Of a stretch of DNA of 64,000 nucleotides, positions 32,349 through 44,041 are shown one piece after another. Each line of letters begins with the position of its first letter. Within the stretch, counting starts at the first letter, position 1. The translations under genes were made by a program, and so were the position numbers. Where the stretch lies: positions 39,306,069 through 39,370,068 of the forward strand of contig CM023535.1 in NCBI GenBank assembly GCA_013350335.1, written 5' to 3'. Under the pieces are notes generated by a model. It worked only from the letters and a program-made list of their open reading frames with translations. It was not told where the DNA came from and did not search any database. The DNA is from Chimonanthus salicifolius. Its lineage: Eukaryota; Streptophyta; Magnoliopsida; Laurales; Calycanthaceae.

Positions 32349-33904
32349 ACATTATGTATGGTTGAAATAGCGACATTGTACAATGATGATGAGCTTGATG
32401 GGTGGGATTCATGACATAGGACCCCCATTGCATGACATTGCACCAAATTGCATGGTTTTGATATAATATTATCTATGTGTTTTGTTATCACTAATCCATG
32501 TGTTGGCCCTACTTGGAGTACCTACTGGGCACGTTGTCTAACGCCCTACTTCTACCTTAGATGATGACACAGGAAACGGAGGACGTGACGGGAGCCAAGC
32601 GTAGGAGCTTGGGGAAGCGGGCTAGATGATTTACTTAAATTTATTTTGGAATGTAATTTGAGTAACTTAGCTTGTCGGACTGTAATAATTTAGATTACTT
32701 GCTATGGTTTGGATTTTATTTTGGATATTTTGATTTTGAGATTTTCTAGTAATTTAAGTGACATATGTCCTTGCTATCTAAAATTGGTAGGATAGACTCT
32801 ATTATAATTCCACATTAATTTATATTTCTGCGAGCCTAATTTCTACGTGTGAACCGTTCTCGTGGACTTAGTTCCACGCACACGTAGGTTTGGCCAGTTA
32901 AGGGCCGGGCTTTAGAAGCTCGGACTTAACTCGCATCGTGATGTTCCACGCCCTTTGTCACTCTTTATTTCAAAAAAAAAAAAAATAGACTCTGATTTTA
33001 GTGAAAAGGGGCGGGCGTTACAGTAGGGCCGACCCCCATGGAAGAGAATTGGGAGATGATCATGGTGTTTTAATGAGAAGCTGATGAACCATAGGGTTCG
33101 GCCATGATCAAGGGCCGAACTCCATGGAGGAACTTTGATTATTTTTCTATGGGTTAGAAATCATGAAAAGACATAGTTTAAGGTATGAATTTTTAATGGA
33201 TGTTTGGATGAATTTTGTTAAGATTCTAGACCATGGGTTCGGCCATGGAATATGGCCGAACCCCATAAATAATTATAGATTTATTCCATGGCCGAACCCC
33301 ATAAATAATTATAGATTTATGTTCATGAATTTAGATCTTGAAAACCATGGAAGGAATACCAATGTTTTGAAGGGATTAAATAGAGACCATGGAATAAGAT
33401 TAAGGGATGAATGTTGATGATGAACCACAGGATTCGAACCCCATGGAAAGGATATTAATAATTTTAATGGATTTAAAATGATGGGAAAGGTTATTTATGT
33501 TTTAATTTTAAATGGAGACCATGGAAAAATATAGATGGATTTAATATACTAATTGATTAAATGGAAGATCAATGTTTAATAATTTTTTTAGAAAGAGGAT
33601 TATGGACCATAGGGTTGGACCATGGTGTATGGCCGAACCCCATGGAGTTGTATTGGTATATTTGACGTATGTTAATTTATTAAAACGGAGAATAGTTATA
33701 AAATGGGAAAGCTTCTAATTATGGAAGTTGGTTGCTAAATTAGAAAGCTTCTAATTATAGACTTTTCGATTTTCTTTGGAAGGAGCATTGATTTATGGGA
33801 AGTGATATAATTAGGAAGTTGGACATCATGGGTTTGGCCATGTGTATGGCCAAACACCATGAAGCAATTTCTATAGATGTATGTCTATGAATGTTTCTAG
33901 ATAC

Positions 33905-34040
33905 GGAAGGTGGAGTTTAATTTAGAAAAGATCTAAGAATGGAAGGAATGGATTGTTTTTGGAAGGTGGAGTTCAATTTAGAAAAGATCTAAGAATGGAA
34001 GGAATGGATTGTTTTTGGAAGGTGGAGATTAAATTAGAAA
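33905..34040 (+). repeat. 56-bp tandem repeat in C's 3' LTR
   Basis: GGAAGGTGGAG begins at 33905, 33961 and 34017. The first two units are nearly identical, the third partial. Confidence 0.9.
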
Positions 34041-36873
34041 ACTTTCTAATTATGGAATATTGATGAAAATGGAAACTCAGACATCATGGGTTCGGTCATG
34101 TGTATGGCCGAACCCCATGAACCAAATTATGGGTTATGTAAAATGGCATTTTGGTAATTAAGTGAAGTCAATGAACCATGGGTTCGGCCATGGTGTATGG
34201 CCGAACCCCATGGGGAATGTTTGCTGAGCATAAGGTTGATGTATCTTAGATGATTAACTTGTTTATCATTAGCTTAATGCATAAAAATGGTATGAATGGC
34301 ATTATTGTAAATATGGTAAAAAATGAAAGACCATGGGTTCGGCCATGGTGTATGGCCGAACCCCAAGGGGATTTTTTGGATGGACATAGGGTTACGTATG
34401 TTGGATTAAATGAATGAAATGTTAATTAAAGATTAGTCCAATGGCAATTTGGTAATATCGGCTAAAACATGATAAACCATGGGTTCGGCCATGGTGTATG
34501 GCCGAACCCCATGGGGATTGGTTTATGGGTTTAAAATATTGTAAATCAAGTGGAACTTGGTTTTGATTGGTTATTATATTATAAGGTAATGGGACCTCAC
34601 AAGGTGTTTACGATCGTGAGCGGTTACCGGACGAAAGACGCAAGGACATGTTAGCAGTCTTTGGTAGGATTCCACCTCTTTGAAACCATGGGTTTACGTA
34701 CATTGTTTTATCTTATTTTTTATGAATATATGTTGCAAAGTATATGTTTAAAATTGTGATTTTAAATGCTATGTTTATATGATAAAATAGCATGTGTTTC
34801 ATTGGCATCTCATGCATGGCATGGGGTGGAGGATTTGTAACCGGAGGGGCCACACTCCGTCGGGGCGTCTGAAAAACCTATGTGGGGTACCTTGATGTGT
34901 TTTTCCATCAAGAAGAAACCGGAAGGTCCACACTCCGTCGGGGCGTCCGAAAGACCTATGTGGTGCGTACTTTTATGTACATGTGATGGGTGGGACTCAT
35001 TGCATTTGTCATCATTGCATGGCATGGATTTATACGGTTTTTGACATTATGATATTATATATGTTTTGTACTAACCATGTGTTTAGCCTTAATTGGAATA
35101 CCTACTGGGCGTGTTGTTCTAATGCCCTACTTCTACACTAGTGAATGACACAGGAAATCAGGGGAACGATGAACACAAGACCGGCCAGGCATAGAAGCTT
35201 GGATGTTTTAGTTTATATTTTTAATAAAGTTACTGATGGACTTGTATTTTGAGTATCTAGATTTCAGAATGTAATAACTTAGATGGTTGGATGTTTATTC
35301 AGATAATTATGATATTTGAATGAAGTTTAAGGACTTGACATACTTTGCTATCTGAATGGAATAGAACTTGGTTCTATTATAATTCCGCATGTTATGATTT
35401 TTATTCCGCATGTTGATATTGTTATGTGTGAACCATTTTCGTGGACTTAGTCCATGCACACATAGGGTTGGCCAGTTAAGGCTCGGACTATGGAAGTTCG
35501 GACTTAGCTCGCGTCGTGACGTCCCGCTCTCTATCACTCTACTCTGTTATAAAAAAAAATAGTCTCTGATTTACGGGAAGAAGCGAGTGAAAAAGGGTAG
35601 GGCGTTACATGTTTAGGTTCAAAACATAGGTCCATAAACATCTAAGTCCACCAATAACTCTTCATGTGGTTCGGCCATGTGGTCCATAGTTCTTCACCAT
35701 TTCCAATGTTTTAGACCATTTAAATCATTAACCTTCATTTATTATTTTCATCCATTAAAATTATTAAAACAGTCCACTTAAATTCAATATCTACAACCCT
35801 AAGTCCATATATACTCCTTAGTGGGGTTTGGCCATACCACATGGCCGAACCTCACCCTTTGGTTTTGTGCCCTTCTTTCCTTAGGTAATCACTCATACCA
35901 CAATTGTTTAACATGGTTAACAACTTAAGTCCATAAAAGACTTCATGGGGTTCGGCCATACACCATGGCCGAACCCATGATCTTTCATTTAGCCTATAAT
36001 TACAACTTTGCCATCCTTTCCATAATCTAACTATACGAATATAATTCCATAATTCTTTATGGGGTTAGGCCATACCCCTTTGCAGAACCCATGGTCTAAG
36101 GTTCTTTACCAACAACCTTCCATTTAAACCCTTTTAAAACATACATAATATTCCATGGTTTTCATCCCTCAAAAACCCATAAAAATTGACCAATGTTCTT
36201 TCATGGGGTTCAGCCATACAACATGGCCGAACCCTATGGTTCATCATTCCATTAAATTTCTATATCATTCCCTCAATTTTCTTCCATGGGGTTTGGCTAC
36301 ACACCATGGCCGAACCCTATGGTTCCTTTCTTTAAATAAAATTATCAAAATACTTACCAGTTCCGCGACTCCTCCAGTTTTCCTTCGCTCCGACTTGTTC
36401 TTCGTGTAACGCCTGCCCCTTTTCACTGAAATCAGAATCTAATTTTTTTTTTTTTTTAAAAGTGACAAAGGGTGCGGACGTCACGACGCGAGTTAAGTTC
36501 CGAGCTTCTAAAGCTCGGCCCTTAACTGGCCAACCCTACGCGTGCGTGGAACTAAGTCCACGAGTACGGTTCACGCGTAGAAAGTAAGCTCGCGGAATAT
36601 AAAATTAAATGCAGAATGAAAATAGAGACTGTCCTACCAATTTTCAGATAGCAGGGAAGAAACATCCATTTAATTACTAAAATGCCATTAAACTGTACTG
36701 TCCAAAATAAACTCTAAAACATAGCAAGCCATCTAAGTTATTACATTCCGACAAGCTAATTTACTCAATTTACATTTCCAAAATAAAATGATTAAACTAA
36801 GTAGCCGCCTTCCCAAGCTCCTAAGCTTGGCTCCCGTCTCGCCCTTCCGTTCCGACATCTCCTGCATCGTCAG

Positions 36874-38724
36874 CTAGGGTAGAAGTAGGGCGTTAGAACA
36901 CGCGCCGACTAGGACTCTGAGTAGGGCTAGCACATAGATTAGTAATAACAGCATACAGATAATAACCCAATGAAAGCTTATAAACCATCATATAATGAAA
37001 CTATAAAGTAGATGCCATGTCATGGGTGTCTATGTTATGCATCCCACCCATCATCCAAACCATATAATATCATATCCCTCTTGACGGAACAAAACCTCGT
37101 CAAGGTGTCCCCATGCCTGTTCTCGGTCGCCCCGACGGAGCATGGACTTTGGTTATCAAGATATCCCCATGCCTGCTTTTCGGTCACCCCGACGGAGCAT
37201 GGACTCCGGTTCCATTATTTTCCCGCCCATGCTGTGCATGAGATGTAATGCATTATGCTATGTAATATATATATCTCATAACTCCAGTATACCATACATA
37301 GCCTTGGCATATAATGTATCATCTTAAAATATAAATCATAGTATTAAACATAACATTCATAATCGTGAAAACCCATCATAAAATAAATCCCATAGTCCAC
37401 AAAATAAGATAAAGATACCATCACATATCCATGGCTTACAAGGAGGTAGGAATCCTACCGAATACCGACTCGCGTCCCTTTTTCGTTTTCGTCCAACAAT
37501 TCGGCTACCGACTTGCGTACTGCTCGCGCTATCCGATACCTTATTAAATTACCAAATCAGTCCAAGTTTTAACCGTTTCTAAGCCCATAAATCATATCTT
37601 AGTGGTTTTCTTCAATTTTAGCCAATATTTACCATTTTTGTCACTACTCTTTTACATGATTAATTACTCATTTATTTAGGCATGATTAAGTCCAAAAATT
37701 GATCCATAACTTAGATCTATTAGTGGTCTATCAACCATAACATGAACTCATTAAAGATAAGTCCTTAACTTAACCAAATCCCAATCAATCTAAACACATT
37801 CATACTCCAACCTAACCCATCAAAAGACTCATAAATGGGCCATGGGTTCGGCCATACACCATGGCCGAACCCATGGTGTCCTTTTCCCATTTTTTTCCTT
37901 TGGGTCCATTGTTCACATTTGAATTTATCACAAGTCCCTCCATATGGGGATTTCACCATTCATTTAAATCACTCATTTGATCACATTGGCTTTATCTCTT
38001 GGGTTCATCAAAACTACTAACATTTCCATTTATTTTCCATTATTCACAACCCATCATTCCATCATTTGATCACCATAGTGTTCGGCCATACACCATGGCC
38101 GAACCCATGGCTCATGATCCATCATTCATTGCTCCAAAATACCTACATTCACCAAAATATTAAATCCATCTTTTCTATCCTTTAAACCCATCATTTGATC
38201 ACCGTTTCATCACCATAGGGTTCGGCCATATACCATGGCCGAACCCATGGTTCAAGATTCATTCCATCCATGCATTTCAAAGCCATAAAACCCCTTTGCA
38301 TTTTTATCATAAAACCATTTTTAAACTTACCCACATTCATTCATTTAAAACCCTAATTTTCATTAGCTAAAAACCCTCATTGTCTTCCATTCTTTAAACC
38401 CTAACCAATTACATCAAAACCCCTAATCACCCACCATGGGGTTCGGCCATGCTACATGCCCGAACCCTTTGGTCCATGATTTTCTTCCAATTACCCAATT
38501 CCATGCTCAATTTAATAAATTACAAAATGCACATAATCCCTTTATTTCTTTTCTTACCCTAACCCTAATTTACCCATTTAGGGTTTCCTCCACCTTCCAC
38601 CCTTTCATTTGATGGATTTAAAATCCATGGCATAAAACTACTTAACCACCCTTAATTTTTACAAAAATAAATTCCAAATCTTAAACCCTAAAAATCCAAA
38701 ATTTCTTGTTTAAGAAATACTCAC
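36874..38724 (-). other. Putative LTR intron of S4 (minus strand)
   Basis: Minus-strand GTGAGT (38,719-38,724) to AG (36,874-36,875), with branch-point-like CTAAC at about 36,893. 1851 bp with the hairpins inside. Confidence 0.5.
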
Positions 38725-38952
38725 AATCCGTCGTCTCCTCCGACTTCCGTCACTCCCGGCGGTTTCCTTAGCCTCCTCTCTCCTTCCCCTTGATCTTTGG
38801 TAGGTCAAGATTCTTGATCAATGGTGGCAACCCCCAACCTTAGGATCAGCCAAGTTAGGGTTTGTATTGAGAGATGGAGAGGGAAAAATGATGAGAGGGG
38901 AGATGATAACCTTGATCTTAGAGTGATTTTGCTTAAATTTCCACTTTTTTCT

Positions 38953-41900
38953 TGTAAGGGCCCGAAATTTTTAAATTAATAAAAAATGTGGATACAAGTT
39001 ATTTTAGTGATGGCAATTGGAAAATTGGTGAAGTAAAGAGTAAATGGGCCAAAAATTTGGACAAAGGCCCAAGTATGGCCCAATGGACTATGGAGTTGAT
39101 TTAAATTCATTTAAAGGGGTAATGAGGGTTAAATGGGTCAAGAATCGTCAAATTGGGTCACATACCCATTTGGGACCCGATGGGTCAAAGTAGTTAAGCT
39201 CTAAGGTAAATGGGCTAGATGGAAATGTAATTGGGCCATGGGCCCAATGGTGATCCATTTAGAGGGTATTCAATGAAATTAAATCACTTAAGTTAAGCTA
39301 AAAATTAAACCAAGGTGATGTGGCCAAGTGGGACCCACCTCCACCTCATCAAGTGAGGTGGCGTGTGGGCCAATAATTGGTGGGGCCAGCCACCATGGTT
39401 GATTTGGTCAACCATGGGTGGATTTATAAAGATGGTGGCTTAAGTAAATGGGAATTAAAGTAACTAAAATATCTAAATATAAAATGATTAAAAAATTATA
39501 CAAATGAGGTGGTCAAAGTGGGGTCAAAGGGTGAAAACCAAATCACCTCATCCCAAACCCAAAATAAAATACGTTGGGGCTTGGTGGTGGTTTAGATAAC
39601 CACCACCATAAAGCAAATTAAATATCTAAAAAATATCTTAGGGTGGGTGAGATCATTAATGTAAAGAAAAAATGGGGATAAGCCTTGATTCTTTTCTCAT
39701 TTCTTATCCTCTCTTCATTTGTGCACTCTCCATTTTCCATTCTCCATGGTCGTCCCCTACATCCAAGTGAAGGAGAGAAAGAGAGCTAAGGAAAAGAGAA
39801 GAGAAGGAGAGAAGAAAGAAGTAGAAATTGGAGGGAAATCACTCTAAGGTGAGGGTTAACATCTTCCCTCTCATGGTTTTTTTTCCCTCTCCCTCTCTCA
39901 CACAAACCCTAACATGGCCGATCCTAGGGTTGGGGATTGCCACCATTGATCAAGAATCTTGACCTATCAAAGATCAAGAGGAAGGAGAGAGGAGGCTAAG
40001 GAAACCGACGGGAGTGGCAGAAGTCGGAGGAGACGACGGATTGTGAGTATTTCTTAAACAAGAAATTTTGGATTTTTAGGGTTTAAGATTTGGGATGTAT
40101 TTTGTAAAATTAGTGGTGGTTAAATAATATTATGCCATGGATTTTAAATCCATCAAATGGAAGGAATGGAAAGTGGGTAAAAACCCTAATGGAGAAAAAT
40201 TAGGGTTAAGAAAAATAAAAAGGGATTATGGACATTATATGGTTAATGTGATTAAACATGGAGGTAAATGTAATTTTTTTTAGTCAAGGGTAGCATGGCC
40301 GAACCCTATGGTAAGTAATGTATGATTTTTTTTAGGGTTTTGAAAAATGGAAGACAATGAGGGTTTTTAGCTAATGAATTTTAGGGTTTTAAATGAATAA
40401 ATGTGGGTAAGTTTTGAAGAGGTTTTGTGATGGAATCCATGGATGAGTATGATTGTGTTATGGTCTAAAATGGCGTAAAGAAATATTGGATCATGAACCA
40501 TGGGTTCGGCCATGGTGAATGGCCGAACCCTATGGTGATGTAATGGTGATCAAATGGTGGGTTTAAAGGATAATGTGTTGATGAATTTAGGGTTTTTAAA
40601 TGAACAAGTGTAATGATTCAAATGGGGTTAAGAATATGGTGGTTTAGATGCATGATTTAAAACCCTCATGGAAGGATTATTTGTGGATCTAAAATGTAAC
40701 AATGGACCCAAGAAGAAAAAATGGAGAAAGGAACATCATGGGTTCGGCCATGGTGTATGGCTGAACCCATGCCCCAAATTGTAAATCAATTTGGGTTTAA
40801 GGTCAATGGGTATATATGTGATTAAGTATGGGGTTTAAATGAGTAATGGCTAGATTAATTACATGACAAATTTTAATGTTTTGGTAAGTCAATAATGGAC
40901 CTAAGTTAAGGACCTAAGTTGTGGATTAAATTTTGGGCTTAAGTAGGCATGAATTAATGAAAAATTGTTTATGTGAAGGGCAGTGGTAAAAATGGTAAAT
41001 ATGGGCTAAAATGAAGAAACCCACTAAGTTATGATTTATGGGCTTGGAAATGATTAAAACTTGGATTGATTTGGTAATTTACTAAGGTACTGGACATCGC
41101 AGGCGGTGCGCGATCGGCGACCGGGTTTATCGAACGGAAAACGTAAAAGGACGCGGGTCGGTATTCGGTAGGATTCCTACCTTTTTGTAAGCCATGGATT
41201 TGGGTGATGTTTTCTTTAATCTATTTTGGAAATCATGTGGTTGTCTTTAAGATAAGTTTTGGATTATGTATCATGTGATGTTTTACTCTAAATTATTTTG
41301 GAAATTATGTGAATGCTTATGATGGGTTTTGGATTAAATATTGTGGGATGGTTTCCCTTTGATTTAGTTGGTAATCTTGTAATTGTTTTATGATGGGTTT
41401 TATTACTATTGAATTTCATATATTACATGGCATATGGCATCTACATCTCATGCATGACATGGGAGGCATATGAGATGAAATGAAACCGGAGTCCATGCTC
41501 CGTCGGGGCGACCGATAAACAGCATGGGGACATTTCACATATGTATTATTATACCTTGATGAGGCTTTGCCATCAAGGGGGGACTCTTGTAATTATGATA
41601 CCTTAATGATGGTTTTCCATCAAGGGGGAGGTTGTATGTATTGATATACCTTGATGATGGTTTTTCCATCAAGGGGGGGATGCCTAGTGTGGACCGCATC
41701 TTGATGAGGTTTTTCCATCAAGAGGGTCATAGCACAATGATGGTATAGATTTTATTTGGGACACTATGGATGGTTGAAAAAGGGACATTGTAGAATGAGG
41801 ATGAGATTGATGGGTGGGATTGATGACATAGAACACCCATTGCATGACATTGCCCAAAGTGCATGGTTTTTCTATAATATTATCTGCATGCTGTTATTAC

Positions 41901-42444
41901 TAATCCATGTACTAGCCCTACTCGGAGTCCTAATGGGCGTGTGTTCTAACGCCCTACTTCTACCCTAGCTGACGATGCAGGAGATGGCGGAACGGAAGGA
42001 CAGGACGGGAGTCAAGCTTAGGAGCTTGGGAAGGCGGACTAATTATTTTGTTTAAGTTTATTTTGGGAAAATGTGTATTTGCATAATTTAGCTTGTCGGA
42101 AATGTAATAACTTAGATGTCTTGCTATGTTTTATAAATTATTTTGGACAGTACAGTATGAGGGCATTTTAGTAATTTAATGGATATCTCTTCCCTGCTAT
42201 CTGAAGATTGGTAGGATAGTGTCTATTATCATCCGCATTGATTTTTATGTGTTGCGAGCTTACTTTCTACGCGTGAACCGTACTCGTTGATTTATGTTCC
42301 ACGCACGCATAGGGTTGGCCAGTTAAGGGCCGGGCTTTAGAAGCTAGGAACTTAACTCGCTTCGTGACGTCCGTGCCCTTTGTCACTTTTATGTAAAAAA
42401 AAAAGATAGACTCTGATTTTCGGTGAAAAGGGGCGGGCGTTACA
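38953..42444 (+). mobile_element. Solo LTR S5 (Tekay family) nested in S4
   Basis: TGTAAGGGCCCG at 38953 to GTTACA at 42444 (3492 bp), TSD TTTCT at 38948-38952 and 42445-42449. It lies antiparallel to S4, so the pair forms a long imperfect inverted repeat. Hairpins at 40,500-40,535 and 40,740-40,770, a half copy at 40,294, two-stem unit at about 41,485, CTTGATG tandem units at 41,550-41,690. Confidence 0.95.
40043..41968 (+). other. Putative LTR intron of S5
   Basis: GTGAGT at 40043-40048, CTAAC at about 41,946, AG at 41967-41968. 1926 bp. Confidence 0.5.
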
Positions 42445-43425
42445 TTTCTTCTCTCCTTCTCTTCTCTTCTCCTTAGCTCTCTTTCTCTCCTTCACTTGGA
42501 GCATGGAACGGCAATGGAGAATGAAAAAATGGAGAGAGTAACAATGAAGAGAGTTTAAGAAATGAGAAAAGAATCAAGGCTTATCCCCATTTGTGACCTA
42601 ACTTACACTTTGCATTAATTATTCTACCAACCTTAAGATATTTTAAAGATATTTAAATTGCTTTATGGTGGTGGTTATCTAAACCACCACCAAGCCCAAC
42701 GTGTTTTATATTTGAGGTGGGGTAGCTTGGTCTCCCATTTGACCAATTTAACCCCATTTGCTTACTTAATCACTTGATTAATTAAATTATTAATTTAGGT
42801 TAATTTATTTCCACTTAACCTAATTTCACCTCTCTAAATTACCTTCATACTTCCACCCATGGTTGACTAATTCCACCATGGTGGCCGGCCCCACCAAACC
42901 TTGGGTCCACACGCCACCTCACTTGGTGAGGTGGAGGTGGGTCCCACTTGACCACATCACCTTGACTTAATCCAAACTAACTTAGGTGATTTAAATTTCA
43001 TTAAGCCCACTCCAACCAATTGGATCATCATTGGGTCCATGGCCAAATTACATTTTCATTTTACCCATTTACCTTAGAGCTTAATTACCTTGACCCATTG
43101 GGTCCCAAATGGATATGTGACCCAATTTGACCATTCTTGATCCATTTAACCCCCATTGCCCCTTTAAATGAATTTAAATCAACTCCATAGTCCATTGGGC
43201 CATACTTGGGCCTTTGTCCAAATTTTGGCCCATTTACCATTTATTCCACCATTTTTCCAATTTTCATCATTAAAATAAATAATATCTACATTTATGTTAA
43301 TTTAAAAATTCCGGGCCATTACACTTCCGATCCTTTTCTTCCTTCTACTTGATCTTTCACACTTGTTGGCTGCCCTCTTCTTCTCTTGATATGCCGTGCG
43401 CCCCTTGTGTCTCTCCTTTATAAAA

Positions 43426-43432
43426 TTTCCAA
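43426..43432 (-). promoter_or_regulatory. TATA box in element A's 5' LTR
   Basis: Minus strand TATAAAG within a context (TTTATAAAGGAGAG) close to that of C's TATA box at 28,315. It would drive transcription toward element A. Confidence 0.6.
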
Positions 43433-44041
43433 TCGGTTCCATCTTTAGAAGGTGTCGTGCGCCCCTTTGATTTAACAATTGCTGTAGTGTTGTTCTTAAC
43501 AAGGAAAGGACCCCTTTTAGAGATACTCTAACACATGCGCATATCTCCTATGCATGGCCAAAGATCTTTTATTTAATCTTAGACATCTTCTTTATTTGGA
43601 TTAGGCAATCAGATGTCATTGCCTAAACCCAACCCATCCATGCGTGTGTGTCATCTTAGGACAATCCTAAAATCTTGTTGTAATCTCTCCTTGATTTGTG
43701 TATGCGTGTGTCATCCTCATCCAAACAATCCCTTAACTATAGACATAATGCATTACCATTTTAATTCAGCCCCATTTAATTACGCTTGAACTCACTTGGT
43801 GGTCAACCAAGTTAACCACGACCCATTGGGTCCCAATTGGGCATTTTGACCCAAATAGCAACATTGATCCAATTAAATGCGCCTTACTCATTTATTTCTA
43901 TTGAAACCATTTCCACAATCCATTGGGTCTTAATTGGGCAATGACCCAACACTTTACCCATCTAAGGTCCATAACCATTAATTCACAATTAAAATGGCAA
44001 ATTCCATAAATATTGATAACATGGAATTCCGAGGTGTTACA

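Larger units (their letters stand above)
30010..32560 (+). other. Putative LTR intron of S3
   Basis: GTAAGT at 30010-30015, CTAAC at about 32,538, AG at 32559-32560: 2551 bp, the longest of the set. All hairpins and the tandem repeats of S3 lie inside. Confidence 0.5.
28582..33022 (+). mobile_element. Solo LTR S3 (Tekay family, 4441 bp)
   Basis: TGTAATAGCCCGG at 28582 to GTTACA at 33022, TSD GTAGG at 28577-28581 and 33023-33027. The insertion point is inside a GGTTCGGCCAT hairpin of C's 3' LTR. It is the longest LTR here. The extra length comes from an internal duplication of about 350 bp carrying one hairpin (compare about 30,895-31,250 with 31,250-31,600), the 50-bp tandem repeat at 32,151 and a poly-G run. 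Hairpins lie at about 30,465, 30,615, 30,858, 31,128, 31,477 and 31,645, with a half copy at 30,268. Confidence 0.95.
21445..35609 (+). mobile_element. Element C: Tekay-like Ty3/gypsy retrotransposon
   Basis: Consists of the surviving 3' part of the 5' LTR (21445-22926), internal region (22927-27801) and 3' LTR (27802-35609, split by solo LTR S3). The 5' part of the 5' LTR lay left of element B and went in the deletion at 10,671. Right flank is TGTTT (35610-35614), the expected TSD. C sits in A's minus-strand 5' LTR. Seven mismatches in about 240 aligned bases between the LTRs (21,445 onward compared with 34,117 onward) make it older than B. Confidence 0.9.
27802..35609 (+). mobile_element. 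Element C 3' LTR, split by solo LTR S3
   Basis: Runs 27802-28581 and 33028-35609 (about 3.36 kb without S3). Ends GTTACA at 35609. The donor position (28,517-28,523) reads GGATAGTG instead of GGTAAGTA, so the donor is probably lost. Hairpins: one split by S3 at 28,563/33,028, then about 33,090, 33,235, 33,615, 33,833, 34,088, 34,180, 34,333 and 34,480. A 38-bp duplication carries an extra right arm at 33,255-33,320. Two-stem units lie at 34,840-34,975 and the acceptor-like AG at 35140-35141. Confidence 0.93.
36405..43323 (-). mobile_element. Solo LTR S4 (Tekay family, minus strand), split by S5
   Basis: Plus-strand TGTAACGCC at 36405 to CATTACA at 43323. Flanks CTTCG (36400-36404) and CTTCC (43324-43328) are TSDs differing at the last base. 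Length without S5 is about 3.42 kb. Hairpins at about 37,845, 38,079, 38,220 and 38,440. No primer site or pol. The U3 shows the same palindromes as B, for example CCACCTCA/TGAGGTGG near 42,915. Confidence 0.9.
35610..44041 (-). mobile_element. Element A 5' LTR (minus strand), outer part, split by solo LTR S4
   Basis: Minus-oriented LTR sequence at 35610-36404 and 43329-44041, ending (plus strand) GTGTTACA at 44041. The next five bases are TTACC, the expected TSD in H. Donor-like GTAAGT on the minus strand is at 36,352-36,357. Hairpins lie at about 35,827, 35,947, 36,062, 36,205 and 36,290. I assign it to element A because orientation, subfamily and order fit and A's own LTR starts at 10,656. 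Element C plus the deletion separate the parts. It could instead be an independent minus-strand LTR. Confidence 0.75.
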
